Assembly: GCF_014235185.1 (NCBI RefSeq)
Contig: NZ_CP060131.1
Span: 1,495,501 to 1,559,500 of the forward strand
Direction of reading: 5' to 3'
Length of the DNA stretch: 64,000 nucleotides
Source: Pseudonocardia petroleophila
GTDB lineage: Bacteria; Actinomycetota; Actinomycetes; Mycobacteriales; Pseudonocardiaceae
In this document: piece by piece, positions 24,394-34,109 of the stretch
Layout of the letters: each line of letters opens with the position of its first letter
Position numbering within the stretch: position 1 is the stretch's first letter
Notes under the pieces: generated by a model
What the model was told of the DNA's origin: nothing
What the model saw: only the letters and a program-made list of their open reading frames with translations
The model's database searches: none
Position numbers and translations under genes: made by a program

Positions 24394-24440
24394 CACAATG
24401 ACCCGAGACACCGAGCCCGACCGGAGGACGACCCTTCCCC

Positions 24441-26351
24441 ATGCTCACCACCCCGGACCGCACCGACAGCGCCGTCGCGTCCGCCCCCGAACCGACCGCG
24501 CCGGTCACCGGACGGATCCTCGCCCAGCGGGGGCTGTTCTTCGGCCCGTCGGGCCTCGTGCCGGAGGACCTCTACTCCGTCGTCGAGGCGGGCGCCGCCC
24601 GGCGTGAGCGCGACCGCGTGCACCTGGCCCCGGCCACCCGCGTCAGCACCAACACCTACTTCGGCCGCGTGCACGCCACCTACTGGCAGCGCTGGACCGC
24701 CGTCTCCGAGATCGAGGTGGCGCTCACCGTCTCGGGCACCGGCCGCGTCCGCGTCCTCGCCTCCGACACCAACAAGGTGTGGCGCATCGTCGCGGTGCAG
24801 GACGTCGAGGACGCGCGGGAGCAGGTCGTCACGCTCACCGCGCAGATCGACCGCTTCCTCGACGGCGGCGGGCTCTACCTGCAGCTGTCCACCGAGACCG
24901 GCGAGATGACGGTGTCGGGCGTCGAGTGGAGCGTGCCGCGACCCGCGCGGATGCCGCGCACCGACGTCACCATCTGCACGTTCAACCGCGTCGAGGACTG
25001 CCTCAACACCCTGCAGGCCCTCGCCGACGACCCCCGCGCGCTCGGATGCGTCGGCGTCGTCCAGGTCGTCGACCAGGGCACCGACCCGCTGGAGTCGCGC
25101 GAGCGGTTCGCCACCGTGTCCGCCGCGCTCGGCGCGCAGCTGCGCTACGTCCGCCAGCCCAACCTGGGCGGGGCGGGCGGCTTCACCCGCGGCCTGTTCG
25201 ACGCCACCGCCGGCGCTCCCGACGAGCAGTCCGACGTCCTGCTGATGGACGACGACGTGCTGCTGGAGCCGGAGATCCTGGTGCGGCTCACGTCGTTCGC
25301 GGCGTCCACCACGCACCCGACGATCGTCGGCGGGCAGATGCTCAACCTGCTGCACCCCACCCACCTGCACATCGCCGCCGAGTACGCCGACCCGGAGATC
25401 CTCACCGTCGGCATGCCCGTCACCGGTTCGCTGCAGGAGGCCAACCTGCTCGGACTCGACGAACGCGACCTGCCGATCAACCAGGAGCGGCGCGTCGACA
25501 CCGAGTACAACGGCTGGTGGTCGTGCCTGATCCCGGCCGCGATCGTCCGCGAGATCGGCTACCCGCTGCCGCTGTTCTTCCAGTGGGACGACATCGAGTT
25601 CGGCTACCGCGCCCGCGCCCACGGGTTCCCGACGGTCGCGCTGCCCGGCGCCGGCGTGTGGCACGCCGACTTCGGGTGGAAGGACTGGGACGAGTGGCAC
25701 CGGTACTTCAACCTGCGCAACGGCCTGATCACCGCGGCCCTGCACACCCCGTTCTCCACGAAGCGGATCGTGCGCCGGCTCGGCCAGATCCTCGCCCAGA
25801 ACCTGGTGGCGATGCACTACGGCCTCGCCGTCACGCTGCTGACGGCCGTCGAGGACTTCCTGGACGGGCCCGACATCCTGCGCGACGGCTCCGCCGCCGC
25901 CGCCGCGGAGATCCGGCGGATCCGCTCCGCGTACCCGGAGACGGTGGTGCACCCGATCACCGACCTCGCCCGCGACGCCCCCGACTTCCGCGACGCCCAG
26001 GTCGTGCGCAACCCCGGGATCCCGTCGAAGGAGCGGCTCACGTGGCTCAAGCGCGCGGTGTACCTGGCCGCGAACCGGGCCCCGCACCGCACCGGGTTCG
26101 TCCCGGCCGGTGACGCGCACTGGTGGCACGTCTCCAACTTCGAGCGCGCGATCGTCGCCGACATGGGCGAGACGGGCTACCGCATCCGCACCCGCGACCG
26201 GGCGAAGGTCCTGGAGCTGACCAAGCGCGGGGCGCGGCTGCTGCGCCGGGTGCTGGCCGAGGGGCCGGCCGCGGCCCAGCTGTACCGCGACGCCATGCCG
26301 CAGCTCACGAGCCGGGCGAACTGGGCCCGGCTCTACGGCGTGGACGAGTAG
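24441..26351 (+). CDS. GlfT2-like galactofuranosyltransferase paralogue
   Basis: 636 residues with the GlfT2 layout: N-terminal beta-sandwich (to about 160), GT-A domain (about 175-420) and helical C-terminal region. Conserved elements: ICTFNRVEDC, RQPNLGGAGGFTRGLFD, metal-binding LLMDDDVLLEP, acceptor-site FQWDDIEFGY and GVWHADFGW. All key acidic residues and the His are present, so it should be active. It diverges from the other copy at 26387-28372, which is closer to mycobacterial GlfT2. It starts 47 bp after emb and may share its transcript; GGAGGA lies about 12 nt before the ATG. It may make a second galactan linkage or use another acceptor. Confidence 0.85.
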   Translation: MLTTPDRTDSAVASAPEPTAPVTGRILAQRGLFFGPSGLVPEDLYSVVEAGAARRERDRVHLAPATRVSTNTYFGRVHATYWQRWTAVSEIEVALTVSGTGRVRVLASDTNKVWRIVAVQDVEDAREQVVTLTAQIDRFLDGGGLYLQLSTETGEMTVSGVEWSVPRPARMPRTDVTICTFNRVEDCLNTLQALADDPRALGCVGVVQVVDQGTDPLESRERFATVSAALGAQLRYVRQPNLGGAGGFTRGLFDATAGAPDEQSDVLLMDDDVLLEPEILVRLTSFAASTTHPTIVGGQMLNLLHPTHLHIAAEYADPEILTVGMPVTGSLQEANLLGLDERDLPINQERRVDTEYNGWWSCLIPAAIVREIGYPLPLFFQWDDIEFGYRARAHGFPTVALPGAGVWHADFGWKDWDEWHRYFNLRNGLITAALHTPFSTKRIVRRLGQILAQNLVAMHYGLAVTLLTAVEDFLDGPDILRDGSAAAAAEIRRIRSAYPETVVHPITDLARDAPDFRDAQVVRNPGIPSKERLTWLKRAVYLAANRAPHRTGFVPAGDAHWWHVSNFERAIVADMGETGYRIRTRDRAKVLELTKRGARLLRRVLAEGPAAAQLYRDAMPQLTSRANWARLYGVDE

Positions 26352-26354
26352 GAC

Positions 26355-26382
26355 GGCGCGGGCGCCGAACGGCGCCCGCGCC
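26355..26382. terminator. Perfect 12-bp bidirectional terminator hairpin
   Basis: GGCGCGGGCGCC, loop GAAC, GGCGCCCGCGCC. It fills most of the 35-bp gap between the two convergent GlfT2-type genes, 3 bp after the first stop codon. A perfect stem at this place is strong evidence for a terminator acting in both directions. Confidence 0.75.
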
Positions 26383-26386
26383 CCCC

Positions 26387-28372
26387 TCACCTCTCGAAGA
26401 CGTTCCGACCCCACGCCTCACGGCTGGTGAGCTCGGGCAGGGCGTCGCGGTAGCGCTGCCGCAGCTCCGGCCACACCCGCGCGACCTCGCGCACCTGCGC
26501 CACCGACTGCTTCATCATCGCCTTGAACAGCGCGGGGTCGCGACGGCGGAAGGTGACGCCGCGGCCGTCCGGGGTGGAGACGGTGGCCGAGTCCAGCCGG
26601 GAGAGCACGAACCACTGCGCCTGCTTCGACGGCACGTTGCGCTGCGGCACGACGTGGTGCGCCGGGTCGACCGGGCGCAGGTTGTGCAGCACGCTCTTCG
26701 CGAGGCCCTTGGCGATGGCGAACTTCTTGGTCGGCGGCTCCGGGAACGCCTGCGCGGCCAGGGCGTCGAGGTCGGAGAGCGGGACCTGGGTGGCCGAGTC
26801 GAGCGGGCGGCCGTCGTCGAACTCGGCGCGCTTCGCCCGGATCTCGCCCAGCACGACCGGCAGCTTCGGGAAGAGCTGCTCGGGCCCGGCGAGGAAGTCG
26901 CGCAGCGCCATCTCCTGCAGGGCCATCGCCGAGTACTCCATGAGCATCAGGTGCCGCAGCGAGCGCTTGACGGTGTCGACGAGCAGCGCGCGCGGGTTGT
27001 CGGGCCCGTGCAGCGCGGCGGCGACGTACCGGTTGCGGTAGTGGAAGTAGGCCTGCCAGTCGCTGGTGTCGTCCTTCTCCAGGAACGACATGTGCCAGAT
27101 CGCGATGCCGGGCACGGTCGCGGTCCGGTAGCCCTTCGAGCGCGCGCGCAGGCCGTACTCGGCGTCGTCCCACTTGATGAACAGCGGCAGCGGCAGGCCC
27201 AGGTCCTCGGCGACGGCGCGCGGGATCAGGCACATCCACCAGGCGTTGTAGTCGACGTCGGTGCGCCGGTGCAGCCACGGCGTCTGCCGCAGCGTCTTCT
27301 CGGCGAGGTCGTGGTGCGGTTCGGTGCCGGGGGCGTTGCGCCACAGGAAGGCGTTGCGGTCGACGACCTCGCCCATCGTGGACAGCTGCGAGCGCGCCTG
27401 CAGCGACAGCATCTGCCCGCCGACCAGCATCGGCTCGCGGCTGTAGCGGGAGAACGCGACCGCGCGGAGCACGGAGTCGGGCTCGAGCAGGATGTCGTCG
27501 TCCATGTAGAGGATCTGCTCGCAGTCGGTGCTGCCGAGCGCCTCGTACATGATCCGGGCGTAGCCGCCGGAGCCGCCGAGGTTGGGCTGGTCGATGATCC
27601 GCAGCTTGTCGCCGAGCCTCGCCGCGACGGCGTCGAACCCGGCCTCGTCGCGGACCTTCTTCGTGCCCTGGTCGGGGATGATCACCGCGACGACGGCGTC
27701 GAGCACCGCGGGGTCCTCGGCGATCGCGGTCAGCGTGGCGACGCAGTCGGCGGGCCGGTTGAACGTCGGCATCCCGATCGTGACGGCGGCGCGCGTCTCC
27801 GACTCCTCGGCGGCGTACCAGCCGCCCTCGCTCAGCGTGAGCTCGCCGGAGTCGGTGGTGAGGTCGAACCAGTACCAGCCGCCGTCCTCGAAGGGGCGCA
27901 GGTCGAGCGGCATGTCGAGGTCGAGCCGGCCGTCGACGACCTGGCCGCCGACGAAGATCTGCGAGCCGTCGGCCTTGCTGCGGTAGACGTCGACGCGCCC
28001 GGAGCCGGACAGCGACAGCCGCAGGTGCACCTCGGTCAGGCTCGACCAGTGCCGCCAGTAGCCCGCCGCGAACGCGTTGAAGTACGCCCCGAACGACACC
28101 TCGCTCTGCTCGGGGACCAGCGCGGAGGTGCGCGAGACGACCCGCAGGCGGCGGGACGTGGCGGCCGTGCCGACGAGGGTGACCTCGCGCAGGGGCGAGC
28201 CCGGCAGCGGGGGCGGGGTCGTCAGGCGGAGGCCGGTGCGCTCGTCGACGTAGAGGGAGCGGACGGCGATCGGGTCACCGGAGCGCGGCAGGATCACCCG
28301 CTGCAGCAGCCCGTCGGAGGTCGTCGCCCCCGATGCTGCGGCGGCGGTGGTCGTGGCGGCGGTGGTCGTCAC
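26387..28372 (-). CDS. glfT2: Bifunctional galactofuranosyltransferase GlfT2
   Basis: Processive enzyme that polymerises alternating beta-(1->5)/(1->6) galactofuranose of arabinogalactan from UDP-Galf. 661 residues. The N-terminal beta-barrel contains FGAYFNAFAAGYWRHW, typical of GlfT2; the GT-A domain carries GMPTFNRPADC, DQPNLGGSGGYARIMYEAL, the metal motif LYMDDDILLEP, the acceptor motif FIKWDDAEYGL and IWHMSF; the C-terminus (SKQAQWFVLSRLDSATV) matches the mycobacterial protein closely. GTG start with GAGGAC 7 nt upstream. It lies directly downstream of glf, the Rv3808c-Rv3809c order. Confidence 0.94.
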   Translation of the reverse strand: MTTTAATTTAAAASGATTSDGLLQRVILPRSGDPIAVRSLYVDERTGLRLTTPPPLPGSPLREVTLVGTAATSRRLRVVSRTSALVPEQSEVSFGAYFNAFAAGYWRHWSSLTEVHLRLSLSGSGRVDVYRSKADGSQIFVGGQVVDGRLDLDMPLDLRPFEDGGWYWFDLTTDSGELTLSEGGWYAAEESETRAAVTIGMPTFNRPADCVATLTAIAEDPAVLDAVVAVIIPDQGTKKVRDEAGFDAVAARLGDKLRIIDQPNLGGSGGYARIMYEALGSTDCEQILYMDDDILLEPDSVLRAVAFSRYSREPMLVGGQMLSLQARSQLSTMGEVVDRNAFLWRNAPGTEPHHDLAEKTLRQTPWLHRRTDVDYNAWWMCLIPRAVAEDLGLPLPLFIKWDDAEYGLRARSKGYRTATVPGIAIWHMSFLEKDDTSDWQAYFHYRNRYVAAALHGPDNPRALLVDTVKRSLRHLMLMEYSAMALQEMALRDFLAGPEQLFPKLPVVLGEIRAKRAEFDDGRPLDSATQVPLSDLDALAAQAFPEPPTKKFAIAKGLAKSVLHNLRPVDPAHHVVPQRNVPSKQAQWFVLSRLDSATVSTPDGRGVTFRRRDPALFKAMMKQSVAQVREVARVWPELRQRYRDALPELTSREAWGRNVFER

Positions 28373-28418
28373 AGCGTCGTCCTCGCGGTTGCTCGGGGGT
28401 GTGCGCGTACTGCCACCG

Positions 28419-28424
28419 AGGGTA
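28419..28424 (-). promoter_or_regulatory. Possible -10 box (TACCCT) upstream of glfT2
   Basis: Minus-strand TACCCT about 46 nt before the glfT2 GTG would give a leadered transcript using the GAGGAC ribosome site. It lies in the 98-bp gap after glf. Confidence 0.3.
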
Positions 28425-28470
28425 GCGACGTGAGCGGGACCACCCGTCAGTGCGTGCGCGCCGACCCGGG

Positions 28471-29715
<1,245 letters not shown>

Positions 29716-29866
29716 TTATCACGATCCTTCGTCAAACAGCACGACGCCACTGCTGGCAACTGATTGCGCACCGCTAGTCTCCGGTTCGGCAGGGGACGCG
29801 GTCCGGCGTCGCTGGCGACCGGAGGCGGTCGACCCCTGGATCCGAGATCGGCCGCAAGGAGTCGAA

Positions 29867-31855
29867 ATGCCCGAACTCGTCCCCAGTTCGTCAGTTCTTG
29901 CGATTGCCAGTTACTTAATGCTCTGCATGGGGCCCGGATTCTTAATAGGTGCGGCGGCAGGACTTAGAGGCTGGCTTCTGGTGGCAATTAGTCCGCTCCT
30001 CACCTACGGACTAGCTGGCGTGGCGGGTCCCACCCTCCCGCTCGTTGGAGTTCTTTGGAGTCCACTAACGTTGGCGGCCTGTACCATAATTCTCGCCTCC
30101 ATCGCAGCATGTACCCGACTCGTCTCCGGCCGAGTACGCCCCCAAGCCAGGACCGATGAGCGGGCCACCGAGACTTGGGCGATCGCTGAACATGTTGGAG
30201 TCTCAGCGGCAGTTGCGATTGCTACGACCGTCGGCACACTTGTAACTATCAGCGCTACGCGGAACTTCACGGCAATCCCCCAGATCTGGGACGCAGTGTT
30301 TCACGGAAATGCCACGTATTTCATCGCGGAGACGGGTCAATCGTCTCCCGCTGCGTTACGAGCGCTCAATGAACCCGCTGTGACGAACTACTACTACCCG
30401 AACGGTTACCATCTAGTCACAGCCGCGTTCGTGATGTTTAGTGAACGTTCGGTGACCACCGCCCTAGAGGTCAGCTTCGCTGTGGTGCCAGGACTAATAG
30501 CGGTCGGCATGGCGGCACTCGTTCGTACCCTCGGCGGCAGACCGGCCCTAGCTGGAGCTGCAGCACTTCTTTCATGTGCATTCACTGCGTTTCCGTACGA
30601 TCTGATGCCCTGGGGAACCCTGCTTCCGTTCCTTACAGCGGTGGCCCTCCTGCCTGCTTTTGCCGCCTTGTGGGTCCGCCTCCTTCAAGTAAACTCTAAT
30701 AACCCGTACATACGAGCCGCGGTACTGGGCCTGTCCGGGGTTGGCATCATTGGATTGCACCCCAGCGTTGCAGTCGCTGCCGTACTTATCGGCGGCGGCT
30801 TTTTAGCTCAGGCCTGGCTAGAACGGAAGCCTAGATCTGCGGACTTTCGAATCATCGGGGCGACCGTCATCGCTGCCGGCACACTCGGCGCCCCCCTGAT
30901 CCTCGCCTCCGCGGCGGTGGCGGCCGGACCAGCATACGATTGGCCCACAACGCTACTCCCAGCCGATGCTCTCGGCCAAGTTCTATTCATGAGCCATGCG
31001 CAAGAATTTCCTCAGTGGTGGCTAGCACTGCTCGTACTCATCGGATTAGCACTCCTTCGTCGTAGCCCACAACTAGCACCGCTCGCCATCATCGGACTCA
31101 CCTTCGCTAGCCTCTTCATGCTGGCTGCGAGCTATGAAGGGCCCGTTGTCGAACTACTCACCCGACCATGGTGGAACGACAAATGGCGTCTAGCTGGACT
31201 ATGGACGCTATGCGCCATTCCGATTGCAGCCGTCGGAGTTGTCAACATGAGCGACCTCCTCACACTGGCCATTCACCGAGTGCAGAGAACTGCCCTCGGC
31301 AGCGCCGATCGGCGATGGGTCCGAACGATCTCTACGGCAACCCTACTGGCCGTACTCGCAATCCTCGTGCAAGTCACCGATGGCCTATACGCGGAGCGGA
31401 ACACCGCACGCCTCTCTCAGGCTTTTGCAGACGGCCCTACGGTTAGTCAGGATGAAGCAGACGCCTTCCAAGTCCTCGCCCAGTTGAACCCTGATGGCGC
31501 CCTAGTGATGAACGACCCGTACGACGGATCAGCTTGGATGTGGGCACTAGCTGGCGTTCAGCCAGTGTTCGCAACCCCGGTCATTGCCGGAAACGAGCTT
31601 CCGATCATGGAAAGCAATCGGAGAGTTTTGTTTAGTTCATTCAATGAGCTGGACACCAGTCGTACGGTTCAGAATGCAGTTAATAATCTGGGGATCCGCT
31701 ACGTTATTCTTTGCAAGGGCTTCATCGCACCAGCTTCCGACCACGTTCCCGGAATGCAGAACCTCGATTCCGTCACGACACTGCAGCAAGTCTTCGAGAA
31801 TAGTGACGCGGTAATCTACGAGATCCGGCGGCCGCCGGTCTCCTCAGTGGGGTAA
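29867..31855 (+). CDS. Large polytopic membrane protein, probable GT-C glycosyltransferase (DUF6541-like)
   Basis: 662 residues with about 13-14 hydrophobic helices and a soluble C-terminal domain (about 540-662). The first large outer loop holds IPQIWDAVFHGNATYFIAET and later YYYPNGYHLVTAAF, features I associate with actinobacterial DUF6541-type proteins. An acidic residue in that loop would fit GT-C enzymes using polyprenyl-phosphate sugars, but this is inference. Start ATG 29867 has AAGGAG 5 nt upstream. Codon use differs from the neighbours: at least four TTA codons (29915, 29942, 30803, 31046). It is the only plus-strand gene of the island; the 196-bp gap upstream presumably holds its promoter. 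Confidence 0.6.
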   Translation: MPELVPSSSVLAIASYLMLCMGPGFLIGAAAGLRGWLLVAISPLLTYGLAGVAGPTLPLVGVLWSPLTLAACTIILASIAACTRLVSGRVRPQARTDERATETWAIAEHVGVSAAVAIATTVGTLVTISATRNFTAIPQIWDAVFHGNATYFIAETGQSSPAALRALNEPAVTNYYYPNGYHLVTAAFVMFSERSVTTALEVSFAVVPGLIAVGMAALVRTLGGRPALAGAAALLSCAFTAFPYDLMPWGTLLPFLTAVALLPAFAALWVRLLQVNSNNPYIRAAVLGLSGVGIIGLHPSVAVAAVLIGGGFLAQAWLERKPRSADFRIIGATVIAAGTLGAPLILASAAVAAGPAYDWPTTLLPADALGQVLFMSHAQEFPQWWLALLVLIGLALLRRSPQLAPLAIIGLTFASLFMLAASYEGPVVELLTRPWWNDKWRLAGLWTLCAIPIAAVGVVNMSDLLTLAIHRVQRTALGSADRRWVRTISTATLLAVLAILVQVTDGLYAERNTARLSQAFADGPTVSQDEADAFQVLAQLNPDGALVMNDPYDGSAWMWALAGVQPVFATPVIAGNELPIMESNRRVLFSSFNELDTSRTVQNAVNNLGIRYVILCKGFIAPASDHVPGMQNLDSVTTLQQVFENSDAVIYEIRRPPVSSVG

Positions 31856-31954
31856 CGGATCTGGTCGGTCGGGCAATCGATCGATGCCACCTAGCCTCCG
31901 TTCACCGTCCAAGAACACGTCGACAACTAGATCCTGAGCCGCACAGCCCAACGG

Positions 31955-32006
31955 CCCTGTACCGGCATCTTCGGCATCATTCGGCGTATTGCCGGCCGCG
32001 ACAGGG
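31955..32006. terminator. Imperfect stem between convergent GT-C-like and flippase genes
   Basis: CCCTGT (31955) pairs with ACAGGG (32001), and CCGGCA with TGCCGG inside it, around a long loop. It lies in the 182-bp gap between convergent genes, which otherwise shows no supported gene. Weak evidence. Confidence 0.3.
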
Positions 32007-32037
32007 ATCTCCGCTCCACCGATCCATCTGAGCCTCC

Positions 32038-33300
32038 TTACGGACGACTGGGGAGCAGCAGGGCAAGTCGCGCCGCAGCGACCCCGAGCACTACCGCTGG
32101 TCCTGCGATCTGGCCGACCAGTGCGGCCTGGATAGGGTCGATCGGTGCGAGAAGCGCGGCCAAGAAGACCACTGCGCCGGCAGTCCAGGCGAACATCACG
32201 GTGCGCTGCTCGCGGAGTGCGACCAATGCGGGCTGCAGCACCAGCGCCGCCATGATCAGCACGGCCGAGAACGCCAACAGTCCGAAGACCAGCCTTGACG
32301 GCGGAGTTTCCACCGCGAAGAGCGTTCGCACTCCCCACGGGCCCAGTAGCGTACCTAGACCAACGCTCGGTATTCCAACTGCCCCAACCGCAAGCAGTAC
32401 CTGGCGCATCCGGTGCCGTACAACGTCTATCCGACCGAGTTCGGCTGCACGTGTGAGGTGCGGCAGCAGTACCGCCTGGATCGGGGCGAAGAGCATCAAC
32501 GGGATGCGGGCCAGGACGAAGCTCACCGCGAACGCACTCGCGGTGATGGCATTGCCCGGCATCCGGTATGTGACGACGACCGGGGCCAGGTTGGCAACGA
32601 GCTGAGTCAGCAGAGTGGCTGTCACAAGGAACGACAGACCGCGGCCGATCGTTCCGACCGGTGGGCCCCCGACGCCAGACGGTCCCAACCGTAACGACGG
32701 CACGAGAGCGACCGCCGCGACGCCGGCGCCAACGGCGAAGGCAAACCCAAATGCCGCGGGCTCTCGAACTGCGAGCAGGAACAGCACCACGCACGGAAGT
32801 AACCGGGCGGCACCCTCAAGGTACAGGCTCGACCCATATGCCCCGAAACGCTGCTGCCCGCTGAGCAGGCCGCGCGCCCAGTAGACAGCTGCAGCCCCAG
32901 CCGCAGCCACCATCAGGGCTACGAGCAATGACGGCCGCTGGGCAAACACTTGGTCGAGCACCGCCGGCCACAGGAGCGCGAGCACCAGCGCAAGCGCTGC
33001 CAACGTGCCCACAGCGATGAGGGCAACCCGCCGCGCTACTGGACGGATAGGCTCACCCGCAGCGACCTGGGCACTAACGGCACGGCTCAACTCCGGCTCC
33101 AGCGCCGCAAACAGCCCTGGTCCGATGATGTTGACCAACAGGTACAGCGACGTCAGCGCGCTCAGCTCAGCCGCGTTGGCCGGACCGGCGAACACCCGCC
33201 CCACCACCGCCACGAAGACGTAGCCGGCCAGAGCGACCAGCCCCAGTCCGACGCCTAGATGGAGGCCGGTCCCCAGCCTCCCGCTAGCGATGGCACGCAC
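32038..33300 (-). CDS. Polysaccharide flippase-like membrane protein (MOP superfamily, Wzx-like)
   Basis: 420 residues with about 12-14 hydrophobic helices and few polar loops, arranged like O-antigen flippases: LGLVALAGYVFVAVVGRVF near the start, GLFAALEPELSRAVS, then PLMLFAPIQAVLLPHLTRAA in the middle. It probably moves a lipid-linked oligosaccharide made by its neighbours across the membrane. The start is uncertain: GTG 33300 is the first that does not overlap the upstream gene, with a GGAGGAG site about 13 nt before it. It is the last gene of the minus-strand island operon. Confidence 0.72.
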   Translation of the reverse strand: MRAIASGRLGTGLHLGVGLGLVALAGYVFVAVVGRVFAGPANAAELSALTSLYLLVNIIGPGLFAALEPELSRAVSAQVAAGEPIRPVARRVALIAVGTLAALALVLALLWPAVLDQVFAQRPSLLVALMVAAAGAAAVYWARGLLSGQQRFGAYGSSLYLEGAARLLPCVVLFLLAVREPAAFGFAFAVGAGVAAVALVPSLRLGPSGVGGPPVGTIGRGLSFLVTATLLTQLVANLAPVVVTYRMPGNAITASAFAVSFVLARIPLMLFAPIQAVLLPHLTRAAELGRIDVVRHRMRQVLLAVGAVGIPSVGLGTLLGPWGVRTLFAVETPPSRLVFGLLAFSAVLIMAALVLQPALVALREQRTVMFAWTAGAVVFLAALLAPIDPIQAALVGQIAGPAVVLGVAAARLALLLPSRP

Positions 33301-33328
33301 ACCAGCACTGTAGGGCTCCTCCCGTGCC

Positions 33329-34084
33329 CTACGGATGCGGGCCGTCGATGCCCACGAGGATCGCGTTCGCAGCCTCGTACTGCGACGCATAGCGGCAGCT
33401 CAGACCCTCCTCCTGCGACACCTCACGCCAGTCGTTGTCCTTGGACACACGGCGGTAGTAAGCCTGACGGTCGAAAGAGAACCGGCCGCTCCGGATATCC
33501 TCGTCGAGGCCGCCGTTGTACCCAAGCGGAACTGTCACCAGCAGCCTGCCGCCCGGCTTGACGGTTGCCTTGAGGCTGTCCAGCGCAAGGGAGGACCCGC
33601 GCGGGTCCTTCAGGAGTTCCTCGTCGAACCGCACGTGCTCCAGCGTCGAGATCGACACCACCGTGTCGTACAGCTCGGCGGCCTGCCAGCCGATCATGTC
33701 CTCATTGATGATGCCGTCGACATCCTCGTACCGGTCGATGACGTCGTGCCCGACGTACCCGAAGTGACCAAGTACGTTGCCGAGCTCCAGCATGCGACCC
33801 GTCGGGCGGTGCTTAAGGAACTTGTGGGCCACGGCGATCTCGAGACTGCGCTCATTGCGCCACGTCTGGCTGTAGAGGTGGTACGCGAACGGCACCTCCT
33901 CGCCGAACAGCGTGAACCGCTTGTCCGCGCGGCGCTTGCGCATGACCGGGTACTCGAGGTGCTCCACAACGAGCTTCCCGAAGAACTTGGCCGTTGGAAC
34001 GACACCCTCGTCCTTGGTCATCACTCGAGCCCGATTCACCACCCGGCCTACCTCGATCTTGATCTCATCGGTTCGTCGTCCCAC
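33329..34084 (-). CDS. SAM-dependent methyltransferase-like protein
   Basis: 251 residues. The central region looks like a class I methyltransferase: GRMLELGNVLGHFG (motif I position), an acidic residue after VDGIINED, and YDTVVSISTLEHV, with PGGRLLVTVPLGYNGG following. The glycine-rich loop is unusual (LELGNVLGHF rather than a DxGxGxG form), so cofactor binding is likely but not certain. GTG 34084 was chosen for the GGAGGAG site 5 nt upstream. It sits in the island operon between a GT4 gene and the flippase, so sugar O-methylation of the island glycan is a reasonable guess. Confidence 0.6.
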   Translation of the reverse strand: MGRRTDEIKIEVGRVVNRARVMTKDEGVVPTAKFFGKLVVEHLEYPVMRKRRADKRFTLFGEEVPFAYHLYSQTWRNERSLEIAVAHKFLKHRPTGRMLELGNVLGHFGYVGHDVIDRYEDVDGIINEDMIGWQAAELYDTVVSISTLEHVRFDEELLKDPRGSSLALDSLKATVKPGGRLLVTVPLGYNGGLDEDIRSGRFSFDRQAYYRRVSKDNDWREVSQEEGLSCRYASQYEAANAILVGIDGPHP

Positions 34085-34109
34085 GTGCGCTCCTCCAGTA
34101 GTTATGTCG

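Noticed and set aside
19627..24411. A minus-strand open frame of about 1,590 codons running antisense through emb and beyond
   Set aside because: Only its last 581 codons make protein-like sequence (AftB). The rest is Arg/Gly/Pro-rich translation antisense to emb, the usual artefact of extreme G+C.
31856..32037. A possible small minus-strand gene between the GT-C-like gene and the flippase; one frame reads fairly protein-like (AAQDLVVDVFLDGERRLG)
   Set aside because: No ATG, GTG or TTG start with a ribosome site opens that frame, and the region fits better as a convergent intergenic gap with a weak stem. It may be a decayed remnant.
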